Below, piece by piece: positions 56,962 to 64,000 of a stretch of DNA of 64,000 nt. This DNA comes from an uncultured Microbacterium sp. (GTDB lineage: Bacteria > Actinomycetota > Actinomycetes > Actinomycetales > Microbacteriaceae). The stretch is from assembly GCF_900078385.1 (NCBI RefSeq), contig NZ_FLQR01000001.1, forward strand, positions 770,861-834,860, written 5' to 3'. The notes under the pieces were generated by a model, which searched no databases, was not told the origin of the DNA, and was given only the letters and a program-made list of their open reading frames with translations. The first letter of the stretch is position 1. Each line of letters begins with the position of its first letter. A program made the position numbers and the translations under genes.

Positions 56962-58158
56962 CTACGAAGCGGGCTCGGACGGCTCCGCCACGTCATGCAC
57001 GGAATCGACAAAGGCTTGGACGATCACCTGTGCAGTGTGCGCAATCTGCCACGGTCGCGCACCATAGGACTCCAGGATGCTGCCCACGCCGTCGGCATCC
57101 AGCGGCTCCGGGGGAGCCCACGCGACGCGGCGCAGGGTGTCCGGGGTCAGGAGGTTCTCGACCGGCATGTTCAGCTCCTCCGCGAGGGCGTCGATCCGCG
57201 GCCGGGCGGTCTTCAGCCGTGCGTCGGCGGCGGGGTTGCGGTCGGCCCATGCGCGAGGCGGCGGCATCCCGTCACCCGGCACGCGTTCGACGGGCAGGGC
57301 AGGGTCGGCGCGGCCGGCCTCGATGGCCGCCCACCAGCGGTCGAGCTGGGTACGACTCGCGCGGCCGATGAACTCCTTCGTGCGCGCGAGGTCCTGCTTG
57401 GTCGCCGGATCGGCCTGCACGGCGGCGACGAGCGCCCGGTCGGGTACGAGGCGGCCGGGGGAGACGTCCTGCTCCTTCGCGAACTCCTCGCGGGCGGTCC
57501 ACAGCGCTCGGGCGACCGCGAGCGCGCGGCGGCCGCGCACCGTGTGCAGTCCGCTGAGACGTCGCCACGGCTCCTCGCGCGGGGGCTTCGCGGGACGCGT
57601 GCGCACGGCCTCGAACTCCTCGTGCGCGAGCGGCGTCTTGCCCTGCTCCTCGAGCTCGAGCGCGAGCGCGTCGCGCACGTCGATGAGGTGCAGCACGTCC
57701 AGCGCCGCGTACTCGAGCCAGGACTGCGGCAGGGGCCGGGTCGACCAGTCGGCGGCGGAGTGCGCCTTCGCGAGCGTGATGCCGAGGGTGTCCTCGACGA
57801 CGGCGCCGAGACCCACCCGCGCGTGCCCGAGCAGCCGCGCCGCGAGTTCGGTGTCGAAGATCGACGGCGGCTCGAGGTTCTCCTCGCGGAGGGACGGCAG
57901 GTCCTGGCTCGCCGCGTGGAGCACCCACTCGACGTCGCCGATCGCCTCCTGCAACGGGGCCATGTCGCCGAGGGCCGGCGGATCGAAGAGGTACACGCCG
58001 GCATCCCGCCGGTACACCTGGATGAGGTAGGCGCGCTGCGTGTAGCGGAATCCGGAGGCGCGCTCCACGTCGACGGCGGCCGGACCCGTGCCGGCGGCGA
58101 GGGTCGACGCGGCCTGGAGGAACTCGTCGACGTCGGTGATGACGGGGAACTCAGCCAC
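56962..58158 (-). CDS. rnd: Ribonuclease D-type 3-5 exonuclease with HRDC domain
   Basis: A 398-residue protein. The DEDD exonuclease domain shows VDVERASGFRYTQRAYLIQ (with D and E ligands near residue 30), VLHAASQDLPSL, IFDTELAARLL and the closing WLEYAALDVLHL. An HRDC domain follows, then a C-terminal helical domain. It is expected to trim RNA 3-prime ends. GTG 58158 overlaps the end of the DUF3000 gene by eight bases; the open frame extends further upstream, over DUF3000, without family similarity. It is cotranscribed with DUF3000. Confidence 0.9.
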   Translation of the reverse strand: MAEFPVITDVDEFLQAASTLAAGTGPAAVDVERASGFRYTQRAYLIQVYRRDAGVYLFDPPALGDMAPLQEAIGDVEWVLHAASQDLPSLREENLEPPSIFDTELAARLLGHARVGLGAVVEDTLGITLAKAHSAADWSTRPLPQSWLEYAALDVLHLIDVRDALALELEEQGKTPLAHEEFEAVRTRPAKPPREEPWRRLSGLHTVRGRRALAVARALWTAREEFAKEQDVSPGRLVPDRALVAAVQADPATKQDLARTKEFIGRASRTQLDRWWAAIEAGRADPALPVERVPGDGMPPPRAWADRNPAADARLKTARPRIDALAEELNMPVENLLTPDTLRRVAWAPPEPLDADGVGSILESYGARPWQIAHTAQVIVQAFVDSVHDVAEPSEPAS

Positions 58159-58741
58159 GCGCCGCCCTGTTTCCGCCCAGCACGACGATCCCCTCCGACC
58201 CCGGCGGCAGACCCGCCAGCATGCACACCAGTTCCGCCCACGCCTGCACGTGCGAGGCGACATCGCCCTCGGGCGACCAGGACGCGCGCAGTTCGATCTG
58301 CGCGCCGTCGCCTTCGTCGGCCAGCGATCCGAACCCCTTGGACAGGGTCTTCGTGGCGGTGCCGGACGCCGAATGGAACCGGGCGCCGCGGGCTGCCAGA
58401 GCATCGACGAGCCACGACCATGCGACGTCCGCGAGGAGCGGATCGGTGCCGATCTCCGGTTCGAGGGGCGCCTGGGCGAAGCAGACGATGCGCCACGCGC
58501 CGTTCCACGCGTCGGGCTCGCTCGGGTCGTGGAGGAGGATGAGGCGGCCCGTCCCGTACTCGGAGTCGCCGCCCTCCTCATCGGGGCGCACGTCGCCGGC
58601 CAGGGCGATGGCCTCCGGCGCGAGCGAGGACGGCGCCGGGATCTCGCGCACCGCGAAGTCGTCGCGGAAGGTCAGGGCGCGCAGCGCATCGGCGACCTGC
58701 GCGAAGGCCGGCGTGGCAGCCGGGGGACGGGGTTCATCCAC
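58151..58741 (-). CDS. DUF3000 protein
   Basis: A 196-residue soluble protein of the actinobacterial DUF3000 family: FAQVADALRALTFRDDFAVRE at the start, then GRLILLHDPSEPDAWNGAWR, WSWLVDALAARGARFHSASG and a C-terminal WAELVCMLAGLPPGSEGIVVL. The function is unknown; the link to an RNase D gene is conserved in the phylum. GTG 58741 is six bases after TAGTCT on the minus strand, a leaderless arrangement. It is the first gene of the unit with rnd. Confidence 0.88.
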   Translation of the reverse strand: MDEPRPPAATPAFAQVADALRALTFRDDFAVREIPAPSSLAPEAIALAGDVRPDEEGGDSEYGTGRLILLHDPSEPDAWNGAWRIVCFAQAPLEPEIGTDPLLADVAWSWLVDALAARGARFHSASGTATKTLSKGFGSLADEGDGAQIELRASWSPEGDVASHVQAWAELVCMLAGLPPGSEGIVVLGGNRAARG

Positions 58742-58747
58742 GTCGAC

Positions 58748-58753
58748 AGACTA
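58748..58753 (-). promoter_or_regulatory. -10 element of the DUF3000 gene
   Basis: TAGTCT on the minus strand, six bases before GTG 58741. It overlaps the opposite-strand -10 at 58752-58757 by two bases. Confidence 0.55.
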
Positions 58754-58757
58754 GAGT
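58752..58757 (+). promoter_or_regulatory. -10 element of the alpha/beta hydrolase gene
   Basis: TAGAGT lies nine bases before ATG 58767, so the leader would be only two or three bases. It shares its first two bases with the minus-strand -10 of DUF3000. Confidence 0.5.
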
Positions 58758-58766
58758 GACGGGACC

Positions 58767-59978
58767 ATGATGGCATCCAGGCGCGCCGTTCCCACCGGTG
58801 CATCTCCGACCCTGATCGCCACGCTCCGCGGCCTCATCGTCGGGTTGACGACGGCGCTCCTCGGCGTGACCGGGATGATGACCTTCATCTCGGTGCGGAT
58901 GGCCCGTAAGGTCGTCACGCCGGGCGGTCGGCTCCCCGACACGAAGATCCTCGACGTCGACACCGCCGCCCAGACGATCACGCTGAGCCGCACACCCGAC
59001 ACCGAGCTCCCGGGCCGGTACGGCCTCTTCACCGTGGGCACCGCCGCGTACCTCAAGCTCGGCTCGGTGCTCTCGGCCGACGAGAAGAGCGTCAAGCGCA
59101 AGCTCCTCACGCACGTCGGCACCGACGCGCAGCTCGCGCCGGACGCCGCGTTCAGCGGCTGGTACTTCGCGCAGCCCGAAGAGCTGCACCTGCCGTTCTC
59201 CGGCGAGCTCGTCGGCTCTCCCGTGGGGCCCTGCCCGGCCTGGATCTTCCCGGCCGCCGAGCCGACGGACACGTGGGTCGTGCAGGTGCACGGCCGGGGC
59301 ACGACGCGTGCCGAATGCCTCCGCGCGGTCCCCGTCTTCCACGCCGCCGGCCTCACCTCGCTCGTCGTGTCGTACCGCAACGACGGTGAGGCGCCGCGGA
59401 GCCGCGGCGGGGCCTACGGTCTCGGTGCGACGGAGTGGCGCGACGTGGATGCCGCGATCGGTCTCGCGCGGCGACGCGGCGCCCGGCGGATCATCGTCAT
59501 GGGCTGGTCGATGGGCGGCGCCATCGCTCTCCAGCTCGCCCTCAGCTCGGCGCACCGCGACATCCTGAGCGGCATCATCCTCGAGTCGCCCGTCATCGAC
59601 TGGCGCATCGTCCTCAACTTCCAGGCGCGACTGCAGGGCCTTCCGACGCAGGTCGCGGACCTCGCGATCGGCACTCTGCGTCGGGAGTGGACCACCCCGA
59701 TGACCGGTGCCGACGTGGCGATCCCGTTCGACCGTCTGGACGTCGTCGCCCGCGCCGCCGAATTGCGGCATCCGATCCTCATCCTGCACAGCGACGACGA
59801 CGGGTTCGTCCCCTCGGACGCCTCCCACGACCTGGTGGTCGCACGTCCGGATCTCGTGGAGATCCAGATCTTCGAGGTCGCGCGCCACACCAAGCTCTGG
59901 AATTACGACCAGGACCGGTGGACCGCCGCCATCACCCGCTGGCTGGCCCGGACTGGGCAGGTCACGCCCGCGGTTTAG
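58767..59978 (+). CDS. Alpha/beta hydrolase, membrane-anchored
   Basis: A 403-residue protein with one N-terminal membrane helix (LRGLIVGLTTALLGVTGMMTF near residues 20-42) and a hydrolase domain after about residue 170. The catalytic residues are visible: Ser in MGWSMGGAI, Asp in HSDDDGFVP and His in VARHTKLWN. The oxyanion region is VVQVHGRGTTRAE. The fold matches serine hydrolases of the BAAT/esterase type; the substrate is unknown. ATG 58767 is followed by a second ATG. It is upstream of zapE by nine bases. Confidence 0.88.
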   Translation: MMASRRAVPTGASPTLIATLRGLIVGLTTALLGVTGMMTFISVRMARKVVTPGGRLPDTKILDVDTAAQTITLSRTPDTELPGRYGLFTVGTAAYLKLGSVLSADEKSVKRKLLTHVGTDAQLAPDAAFSGWYFAQPEELHLPFSGELVGSPVGPCPAWIFPAAEPTDTWVVQVHGRGTTRAECLRAVPVFHAAGLTSLVVSYRNDGEAPRSRGGAYGLGATEWRDVDAAIGLARRRGARRIIVMGWSMGGAIALQLALSSAHRDILSGIILESPVIDWRIVLNFQARLQGLPTQVADLAIGTLRREWTTPMTGADVAIPFDRLDVVARAAELRHPILILHSDDDGFVPSDASHDLVVARPDLVEIQIFEVARHTKLWNYDQDRWTAAITRWLARTGQVTPAV

Positions 59979-59981
59979 TGT
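59976..59981 (+). promoter_or_regulatory. -10 element of zapE
   Basis: TAGTGT, six bases, then GTG 59988; leaderless. It covers the stop codon of the preceding hydrolase gene. Confidence 0.5.
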
Positions 59982-59987
59982 TGAGGG

Positions 59988-61016
59988 GTGAGCAGCGCAC
60001 CCGTCGGCATCGTGCACCTCAGCGACCGCGCTCCTCAAGTGTCGGGTGAGCAGATGGTGGCGGCGCTCGTGCCCCCTCCGCAGTTCGACGACGCGACGTT
60101 CGACACCTATCGCACGGACGCGCGGTTCCCGTCGCAGCAGGAAGCGAAGGATCTTCTCACCGCGTTCGCCGGTGGCGGCGAGCCGGCACCCCGCGGGAGC
60201 CTCTTCCGCCGCGCGAAGAAGAGCCCGGAGGTGAAGCCCGGCGTGTACCTCGACGGCGGCTTCGGCGTCGGCAAGACCCACCTGCTCGCGGCGGTCTACC
60301 ACGCGCTGCCCGCCCGCCGGAAGTACTTCGGATCCTTCATCGAGTACACGGCGCTCGTGGGGGCGATGGGGTACCAGAAGACCGTCGAGCTCTTCCGCGG
60401 CGCGGATCTGCTGTGCATCGACGAGTTCGAACTCGACGATCCGGGCGACACGATGGTCATGACCCGGCTCCTCGGCGAGCTCGTCCCGACCGGCACCCGG
60501 CTCGCCGCCACCTCCAACACTCCGCCGAACGCGCTGGGGGAGGGTCGCTTCGCCGCGCAGGACTTCCTGCGCGAGATCCACGCGATGGCGGCGAGCTTCG
60601 AGACGATCCGCATCGACGGGACCGACTACCGCCAGCGCGCCGTCGACGGACACGCCGTCGTCGTCGCCGCCGACGAGTACGAGCGGACTGTGGCGGATGC
60701 CGCGGCATCCGGGCTCGTCTCCGACGACACCTTCGACAGCCTCATCCGCCACCTCGCGACCGTGCACCCCTCCCGCTACATCCGCCTCATAGAGGACATC
60801 GCCGTCATCGGCATCCGCGACGTCGCCCCGCTCGATGACCAGTCGGCGGCGCTGCGCTTCGTCGCGTTCATCGACCGCGCGTACGACGCGCAGGTCCCCG
60901 TCCGCGCGACCGGCAGCCCACTGGACGAGGTCTTCACCGAGGACATGCTCGCCGGCGGCTATCGCAAGAAGTACCTGCGCGCGATCTCGCGCCTGGTGGC
61001 CCTGACACACAGCTGA
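59988..61016 (+). CDS. zapE: AFG1-like ATPase (cell-division ZapE family)
   Basis: A 342-residue AAA-type ATPase. Walker A is GGFGVGKTHLL near residues 90-97 and Walker B LLCIDEFELDD near 142. Also present are the sensor-1-type TSNTPPNAL and the C-terminal block RYIRLIEDIAVIGIRDVAP, typical of the AFG1/ZapE family. In E. coli ZapE acts at the constricting division ring; in actinobacteria the role is inferred. GTG 59988 looks leaderless and overlaps nothing, with nine bases after the hydrolase stop. Confidence 0.9.
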   Translation: MSSAPVGIVHLSDRAPQVSGEQMVAALVPPPQFDDATFDTYRTDARFPSQQEAKDLLTAFAGGGEPAPRGSLFRRAKKSPEVKPGVYLDGGFGVGKTHLLAAVYHALPARRKYFGSFIEYTALVGAMGYQKTVELFRGADLLCIDEFELDDPGDTMVMTRLLGELVPTGTRLAATSNTPPNALGEGRFAAQDFLREIHAMAASFETIRIDGTDYRQRAVDGHAVVVAADEYERTVADAAASGLVSDDTFDSLIRHLATVHPSRYIRLIEDIAVIGIRDVAPLDDQSAALRFVAFIDRAYDAQVPVRATGSPLDEVFTEDMLAGGYRKKYLRAISRLVALTHS

Positions 61017-61102
61017 ACCCGCCGTGCGCGGCTCCGCGCCACGCCGATCCAGAGGCACCGCCGGGCACCCCGAAACGTGATGTTCACGCTCAGGGCACCC
61101 TT

Positions 61103-61141
61103 GTAACCAGCGCGAAACACGACACGCATACTGCGGGAAAC
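61103..61141 (+). promoter_or_regulatory. GlnR-type operator of amtB
   Basis: GTAAC-CAGCGC-GAAAC forms a perfect first half. The second half ends with GAAAC at 61137-61141 but its first element is degenerate and the halves are one base further apart than in glnA. It ends ten bases upstream of the -10 candidate, exactly as in glnA. Confidence 0.65.
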
Positions 61142-61151
61142 CGGCGATCGC

Positions 61152-61157
61152 GAGACT
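61152..61157 (+). promoter_or_regulatory. -10 element of amtB
   Basis: GAGACT would place transcription start near 61164, with a leader of about 73 bases before ATG 61237. The match is weak, as expected for a promoter that needs an activator. Confidence 0.4.
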
Positions 61158-61236
61158 GGGCGAGCCCGGATCCCACCGTCATACCCGACATCAGGCGGAG
61201 CGGGCCTTGAGTATCAACACATGAGTGAGGAACTTC

Positions 61237-62463
61237 ATGGACAGCGGAAATCTCGCCTGGTCTGTCGCCGCGACAGCCCTCGTGCTTCTTATGACGCCCG
61301 GTGTGGCGTTCTTCTACGGCGGTCTGGTCAAGGCCAAGTCGGTCGTCAGCATGATGATGCTGAGCTTCGGGGCCATGGGGTTGGTCGCCGTGCTCTGGAT
61401 CCTCTACGGCTCCAACATGACCGTCATCGGCGAGGGGGAGTCGCAGTTCCTGGCCGGCAACCCGTTCAGCGACTTCGGTCTCGCGAACGCTGACAGCGAC
61501 ACGCTCGTCATCTCGGCCTACGGCGCCACGTTCGCCATCATCACGGTGGCCCTCATCTCCGGCGCGATCGCTGACCGCGCCAAGTTCGGGTCCTGGATGA
61601 TCTTCGCCGGCGTGTTCGCCACGGTCGTCTACTTCCCGGTGGCCGCGTGGGTCTGGGGCGGTGGCTGGATCTACAACCTCGGCGCCAACCTCGGCCTCGA
61701 CGTCGCCGTCATCGACTACGCGGGCGGCACGGCCGTCCACATCAACGCCGGTGCCGCCGCGCTCGCCCTGGCACTCGTGCTCGGCAAGCGCGTCGGGTTC
61801 CAGAAGGGCATCAACAAGCCGCACAACGTGCCGCTCGTCCTGCTGGGCGCCGCGATCCTGTGGTTCGGCTGGTTCGGCTTCAACGCCGGCGCCGAGGGCA
61901 CCTTCGCCCTCCTCGGCACCGAGGACTCCAGCGTCGGCCTCATCGTCGTCAACACGCTCGGCGCCACGGCTGCCGCGATCCTCGGCTGGATCGTCATCGA
62001 GAAGATCAAGGACGGCAAGGCCACTTCGATCGGTGCCGCTTCCGGCGCCGTCGCGGGTCTCGTCGCGATCACCCCGGCCTGCGCCGCTCTGGCGCCCGGC
62101 TGGGCCCTCCTCCTCGGCCTCGTCACCGGTGCGGTCTGCGCGCTGGCGATCGAGCTGAAGTGGAAGCTCGGCTACGACGACGCGCTCGACGTCGTGGGCG
62201 TGCACCTCGTCGGTGGTCTCATCGGAACGCTGTACCTCGGCTTCTTCGCCACCGGCACCGGCCTCTTCACGGGCGGTGACGCGTCGCAGCTGCTCGTGCA
62301 GGCCATCGCCGCGTTCGGCGTACTGATCTACTCCTTCGTGGTCGCCTACGTGCTCGGCTTCGCGATCGAGAAGACGATCGGCTTCCGCGTCAAGAACGAG
62401 GACGAGATCGCCGGCGTCGACACCGTGGTCCACGGTGAAGAGGGCTACGCGCTCGTCGACTGA
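61237..62463 (+). CDS. amtB: Ammonium transporter
   Basis: A 408-residue transporter with eleven membrane helices that takes up ammonium. The twin histidines of the pore are His168 (GTAVHINAG) and His323 (GVHLVGG); the N-terminal FFYGGLVKAKS and the cytoplasmic tail ending GEEGYALVD are typical. ATG 61237 has GAGGA five bases upstream; a GTG four codons earlier (61225) overlaps this ribosome site and is less likely. A GlnR-type box lies upstream. No glnK or glnD follows, unlike in many actinobacterial amt operons. A terminator follows the stop. Confidence 0.95.
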   Translation: MDSGNLAWSVAATALVLLMTPGVAFFYGGLVKAKSVVSMMMLSFGAMGLVAVLWILYGSNMTVIGEGESQFLAGNPFSDFGLANADSDTLVISAYGATFAIITVALISGAIADRAKFGSWMIFAGVFATVVYFPVAAWVWGGGWIYNLGANLGLDVAVIDYAGGTAVHINAGAAALALALVLGKRVGFQKGINKPHNVPLVLLGAAILWFGWFGFNAGAEGTFALLGTEDSSVGLIVVNTLGATAAAILGWIVIEKIKDGKATSIGAASGAVAGLVAITPACAALAPGWALLLGLVTGAVCALAIELKWKLGYDDALDVVGVHLVGGLIGTLYLGFFATGTGLFTGGDASQLLVQAIAAFGVLIYSFVVAYVLGFAIEKTIGFRVKNEDEIAGVDTVVHGEEGYALVD

Positions 62464-62484
62464 CACTCGCAGTTCCAGCAACGG

Positions 62485-62513
62485 AGAGGGTGCCGCATCG
62501 CGCGGCACCCTCT
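62485..62513 (+). terminator. amtB terminator
   Basis: AGAGGGTGCCGC pairs perfectly with GCGGCACCCTCT around five bases, followed by TTCG. It shows that amtB is monocistronic. Confidence 0.85.
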
Positions 62514-62545
62514 TCGCATGCCCGGGCGCGCGTCAGGCCCCTCAG

Positions 62546-62551
62546 TAGGGT
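62546..62551 (+). promoter_or_regulatory. -10 element of the PemK-like gene
   Basis: TAGGGT, six bases, then GTG 62558; leaderless. Confidence 0.55.
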
Positions 62552-62557
62552 GGGACG

Positions 62558-63094
62558 GTGAGCTACGCGACCCGCATCCTTCAGGCCCTCAGCGGCCTGT
62601 TCCGCTCGTCGGGCGGGCAGAGGCCCGCCTCCGTTCCGCAGGGCCCGTCCGGGCGCGGCGATGTGCCCGGGCGCGGGGGAGAGGGCGCGACGGTCGAGGT
62701 CGCACCGCCCCCGGCCGGGGCGCTGCGCATCACGTACGATCCCTCCCTCGACGGTGACCCGGATGCCGGCGAGATCGTCTGGACATGGGTGCCGTACACG
62801 GAGAACGACGGGCGCGGCAAGGACCGCCCGGTGCTCGTGATCGGGCGGGATGGGGAGGACCGCGTCTTCGCCGTCCGGCTGACGAGCAGGTCGCACGACG
62901 GCGACCGCGACTTCCTGTCGCTCGGGACCGGCCCGTGGGACACTCAGGGGCGCGCGTCGTGGGTCGACATCGAGCAGCTGTACAGCGTGCACCGCGACGG
63001 GATGCGGCGTGAGGCCAGCGCACTGGACCTCGACCGATTCACCCGCGTCGCGAAGGCGCTGAGCGACCGGTACGGCTGGCCCGTGGGGCGCTGA
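62558..63094 (+). CDS. PemK/MazF-family-like protein
   Basis: A 178-residue protein. A variable Gly/Pro-rich region (about residues 15-55) precedes a PemK/MazF-like core: GEIVWTWVPYTENDGRGKDR followed by PVLVIGRDGEDRVFAVRLTS, and a C-terminal ASWVDIEQLYSVHRDGM. MazF-type toxins cleave mRNA; whether this one is active is not known. No antitoxin-sized gene lies on either side, so it may be a domesticated orphan. GTG 62558 is leaderless (TAGGGT-N6-GTG). Confidence 0.75.
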   Translation: MSYATRILQALSGLFRSSGGQRPASVPQGPSGRGDVPGRGGEGATVEVAPPPAGALRITYDPSLDGDPDAGEIVWTWVPYTENDGRGKDRPVLVIGRDGEDRVFAVRLTSRSHDGDRDFLSLGTGPWDTQGRASWVDIEQLYSVHRDGMRREASALDLDRFTRVAKALSDRYGWPVGR

Positions 63095-63110
63095 CCGCCG
63101 GCATCGCGCT

Positions 63111-63163
63111 CGGGAGAATGTCACCGGCAGGGGATCCCCGCCCCGTGTCAGGAGATTCTCCCG
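63111..63163. repeat. Inverted repeat with nested palindrome
   Basis: CGGGAGAAT and ATTCTCCCG are 35 bases apart and enclose GGGGATCCCC. It lies 17 bases after the PemK-like gene and may be its terminator, although no T-run follows. The rest of the 206-base gap holds a short direct repeat (CGCCTGACTC twice near 63190-63215) and the tRNA terminator. Confidence 0.45.
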
Positions 63164-63256
63164 GCTCAGGCTGATCCGCGCCGAGAGCGCCTGACTCCGG
63201 CAGATCGCCTGACTCAGGGAGGCGGCGCGCAGTGGACGGACACACGGGAACGAAAG

Positions 63257-63293
63257 AGCCCCGTCGCTCGCGGGGTGCGCGTGCTGCGGGGCT
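63257..63293 (-). terminator. tRNA-Val terminator
   Basis: On the minus strand AGCCCCG pairs with CGGGGCT around a GC-rich loop, followed by CTTTCGTT. It begins eight bases beyond the tRNA 3-prime end. Confidence 0.65.
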
Positions 63294-63300
63294 GAATGTG

Positions 63301-63373
63301 TGGGCGATACCAGACTCGAACTGATGACCTCTTCCGTGTGAAGGAAGCGCGCTACCAACTGCGCCAATCGCCC
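63301..63373 (-). tRNA. tRNA-Val (anticodon CAC)
   Basis: The minus strand folds as a 73-base tRNA. The acceptor stem is GGGCGAT/ATCGCCC with discriminator A, the D arm is GCGC-AGTTGGTA-GCGC, and the anticodon arm is CTTCC-TTCACAC-GGAAG, giving anticodon CAC for GUG valine codons. The T arm is ATCAG/CTGGT with loop TTCGAGT. CCA is not encoded. Confidence 0.96.
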
Positions 63374-63451
63374 ATGGCCCGGGGGCCGATCACCAAGCTT
63401 ATAGGATGCCGGGACGGGGACGTGAATCCTCGCCGATCCTGGGGAGTCGAC

Positions 63452-64000
63452 GTGCCGCGCTGGAATCTTGTCGCCGGGCTGAGCGCCATCGCCCTGACGG
63501 CGTCGCTCGTGATCGCGCCCGCACCGCTCTCGGCCTCCGCCGCGACGACGCCCGCCGTGACACGCGTCGCCGGCACGGACCGGTACGCCACGAGTGTCGC
63601 CCTGTCGCGCGCCGCGTATCCGTCCGGAAGCCGCGTGCCGACCGTCGTCGTCACGAGCGGGACGACCTACTACGGCGGTCTGAGCGCCGGATCGGTCGCG
63701 GCGAAGGCCTCCGGTCCTCTCCTGCTCACGGGACCGACGGCGCTGCCGTCCAGCGTGGTCACGGAGATCAGACGCCTGGCTCCGCAGCGGATCGTGATCG
63801 CGGGCAGCGCCTCACTCGTGTCGGCCCGTGTCGAGACGCAGCTGCGCGCTCTCGCACCGGAGGTCGTGCGCGCGGGCGGCGATCGGTACGGCGTCTCGGC
63901 CGCGCTGATCCGGCTCGCGTTCGCCGCGACGCCCGGGGCGCCGCCGACCGAACCGACGCCCACACCGACCCCGACACCGACACCCACCCCGACACCCGAG
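63452..64000 (+). CDS. Cell-wall-binding repeat 2 surface protein, 5-prime part
   Basis: The first 183 codons of a secreted protein that runs off the window. A signal peptide (hydrophobic core LSAIALTASLVIAPAPLSA, cleavage near ASA-A) precedes cell wall-binding repeat 2 units: RVAGTDRYATSVALSRAAYP, VVVTSGTTYYGGLSAGSVAA, RIVIAGSASLVS and RAGGDRYGVSAALI. The visible part ends in a Pro-Thr repeat linker. GTG 63452 has GGGGAG five bases upstream; an in-frame GTG at 63422 would add ten residues. TATAGGAT near 63401-63408 is a likely -10. Confidence 0.85.
   Translation, partial: MPRWNLVAGLSAIALTASLVIAPAPLSASAATTPAVTRVAGTDRYATSVALSRAAYPSGSRVPTVVVTSGTTYYGGLSAGSVAAKASGPLLLTGPTALPSSVVTEIRRLAPQRIVIAGSASLVSARVETQLRALAPEVVRAGGDRYGVSAALIRLAFAATPGAPPTEPTPTPTPTPTPTPTPE

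Noticed and set aside
58734..61058. A 774-codon frame antisense to the hydrolase and zapE
   Set aside because: It shadows two genes with clear catalytic motifs.
61221..61493. A 90-codon frame starting ATG at 61221 before amtB
   Set aside because: It overlaps amtB in another frame and encodes an Arg-rich product; the GAGGA within it is the amtB ribosome site.

Overview
The window is high-GC DNA with an actinobacterial gene set: SepH, DUF4193/DUF3093/DUF3710/DUF3159 around dut, DUF4191 and an RDD protein beside glnA, DUF3000, and a sigma-70 factor with a Lys/Ala-rich tail. Topoisomerase IV genes, the gene order and many leaderless starts of the form TAnnnT-N6-GTG suggest a Microbacteriaceae chromosome, probably Microbacterium. 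That assignment is inferred from gene content, not from a database match.

Layout. (1) 1-17.7 kb is accessory: a universal stress protein, a metal P-type ATPase broken by a one-base deletion, a two-gene ABC exporter, then a tightly coupled minus-strand operon of four very large uncharacterised proteins (620, 1516, 1102 and 1039 aa, the last resembling DUF6603), preceded by a 32-codon ORF. (2) 17.7-18.2 kb is a noncoding island. On its minus strand it holds a 6C-type small RNA and a second, similar pair of C-loop hairpins. (3) 18.2-27 kb is core metabolism: glnA under a GlnR-type box, RDD and DUF4191 proteins, a pseudokinase-like membrane protein, sucB, lpdA, pepA. (4) 27-32.4 kb has a PAC2 protein, the principal sigma factor, a CofE-like protein and two tandem ATP-grasp proteins. 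(5) 32.4-42.4 kb has a zinc-ribbon protein, convergent parE/parC, a phosphodiesterase, sepH, and the DUF4193-DUF3093-dut-DUF3710-DUF3159 block. (6) 42.4-53.4 kb has acnA behind a 28-bp perfect palindrome, dxs, an acyltransferase-SGNH protein, pepN, and a TetR/membrane-protein pair. (7) 53.5-64 kb has fadB-fadA, RNase D, DUF3000, an alpha/beta hydrolase, zapE, amtB (second GlnR-type box), a PemK-like protein, tRNA-Val(CAC) and the start of a cell-wall-binding surface protein.

How they fit together: glnA and amtB form a nitrogen-assimilation pair with nearly identical promoter architecture. sucB/lpdA and acnA serve the 2-oxoacid dehydrogenases and the TCA cycle. fadA/fadB serve beta-oxidation. 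dxs feeds isoprenoid synthesis. sigA, parE/parC, sepH and zapE are housekeeping and cell-cycle genes. The two parts that current knowledge explains least are the giant-protein operon and the tandem C-loop RNA island next to it.
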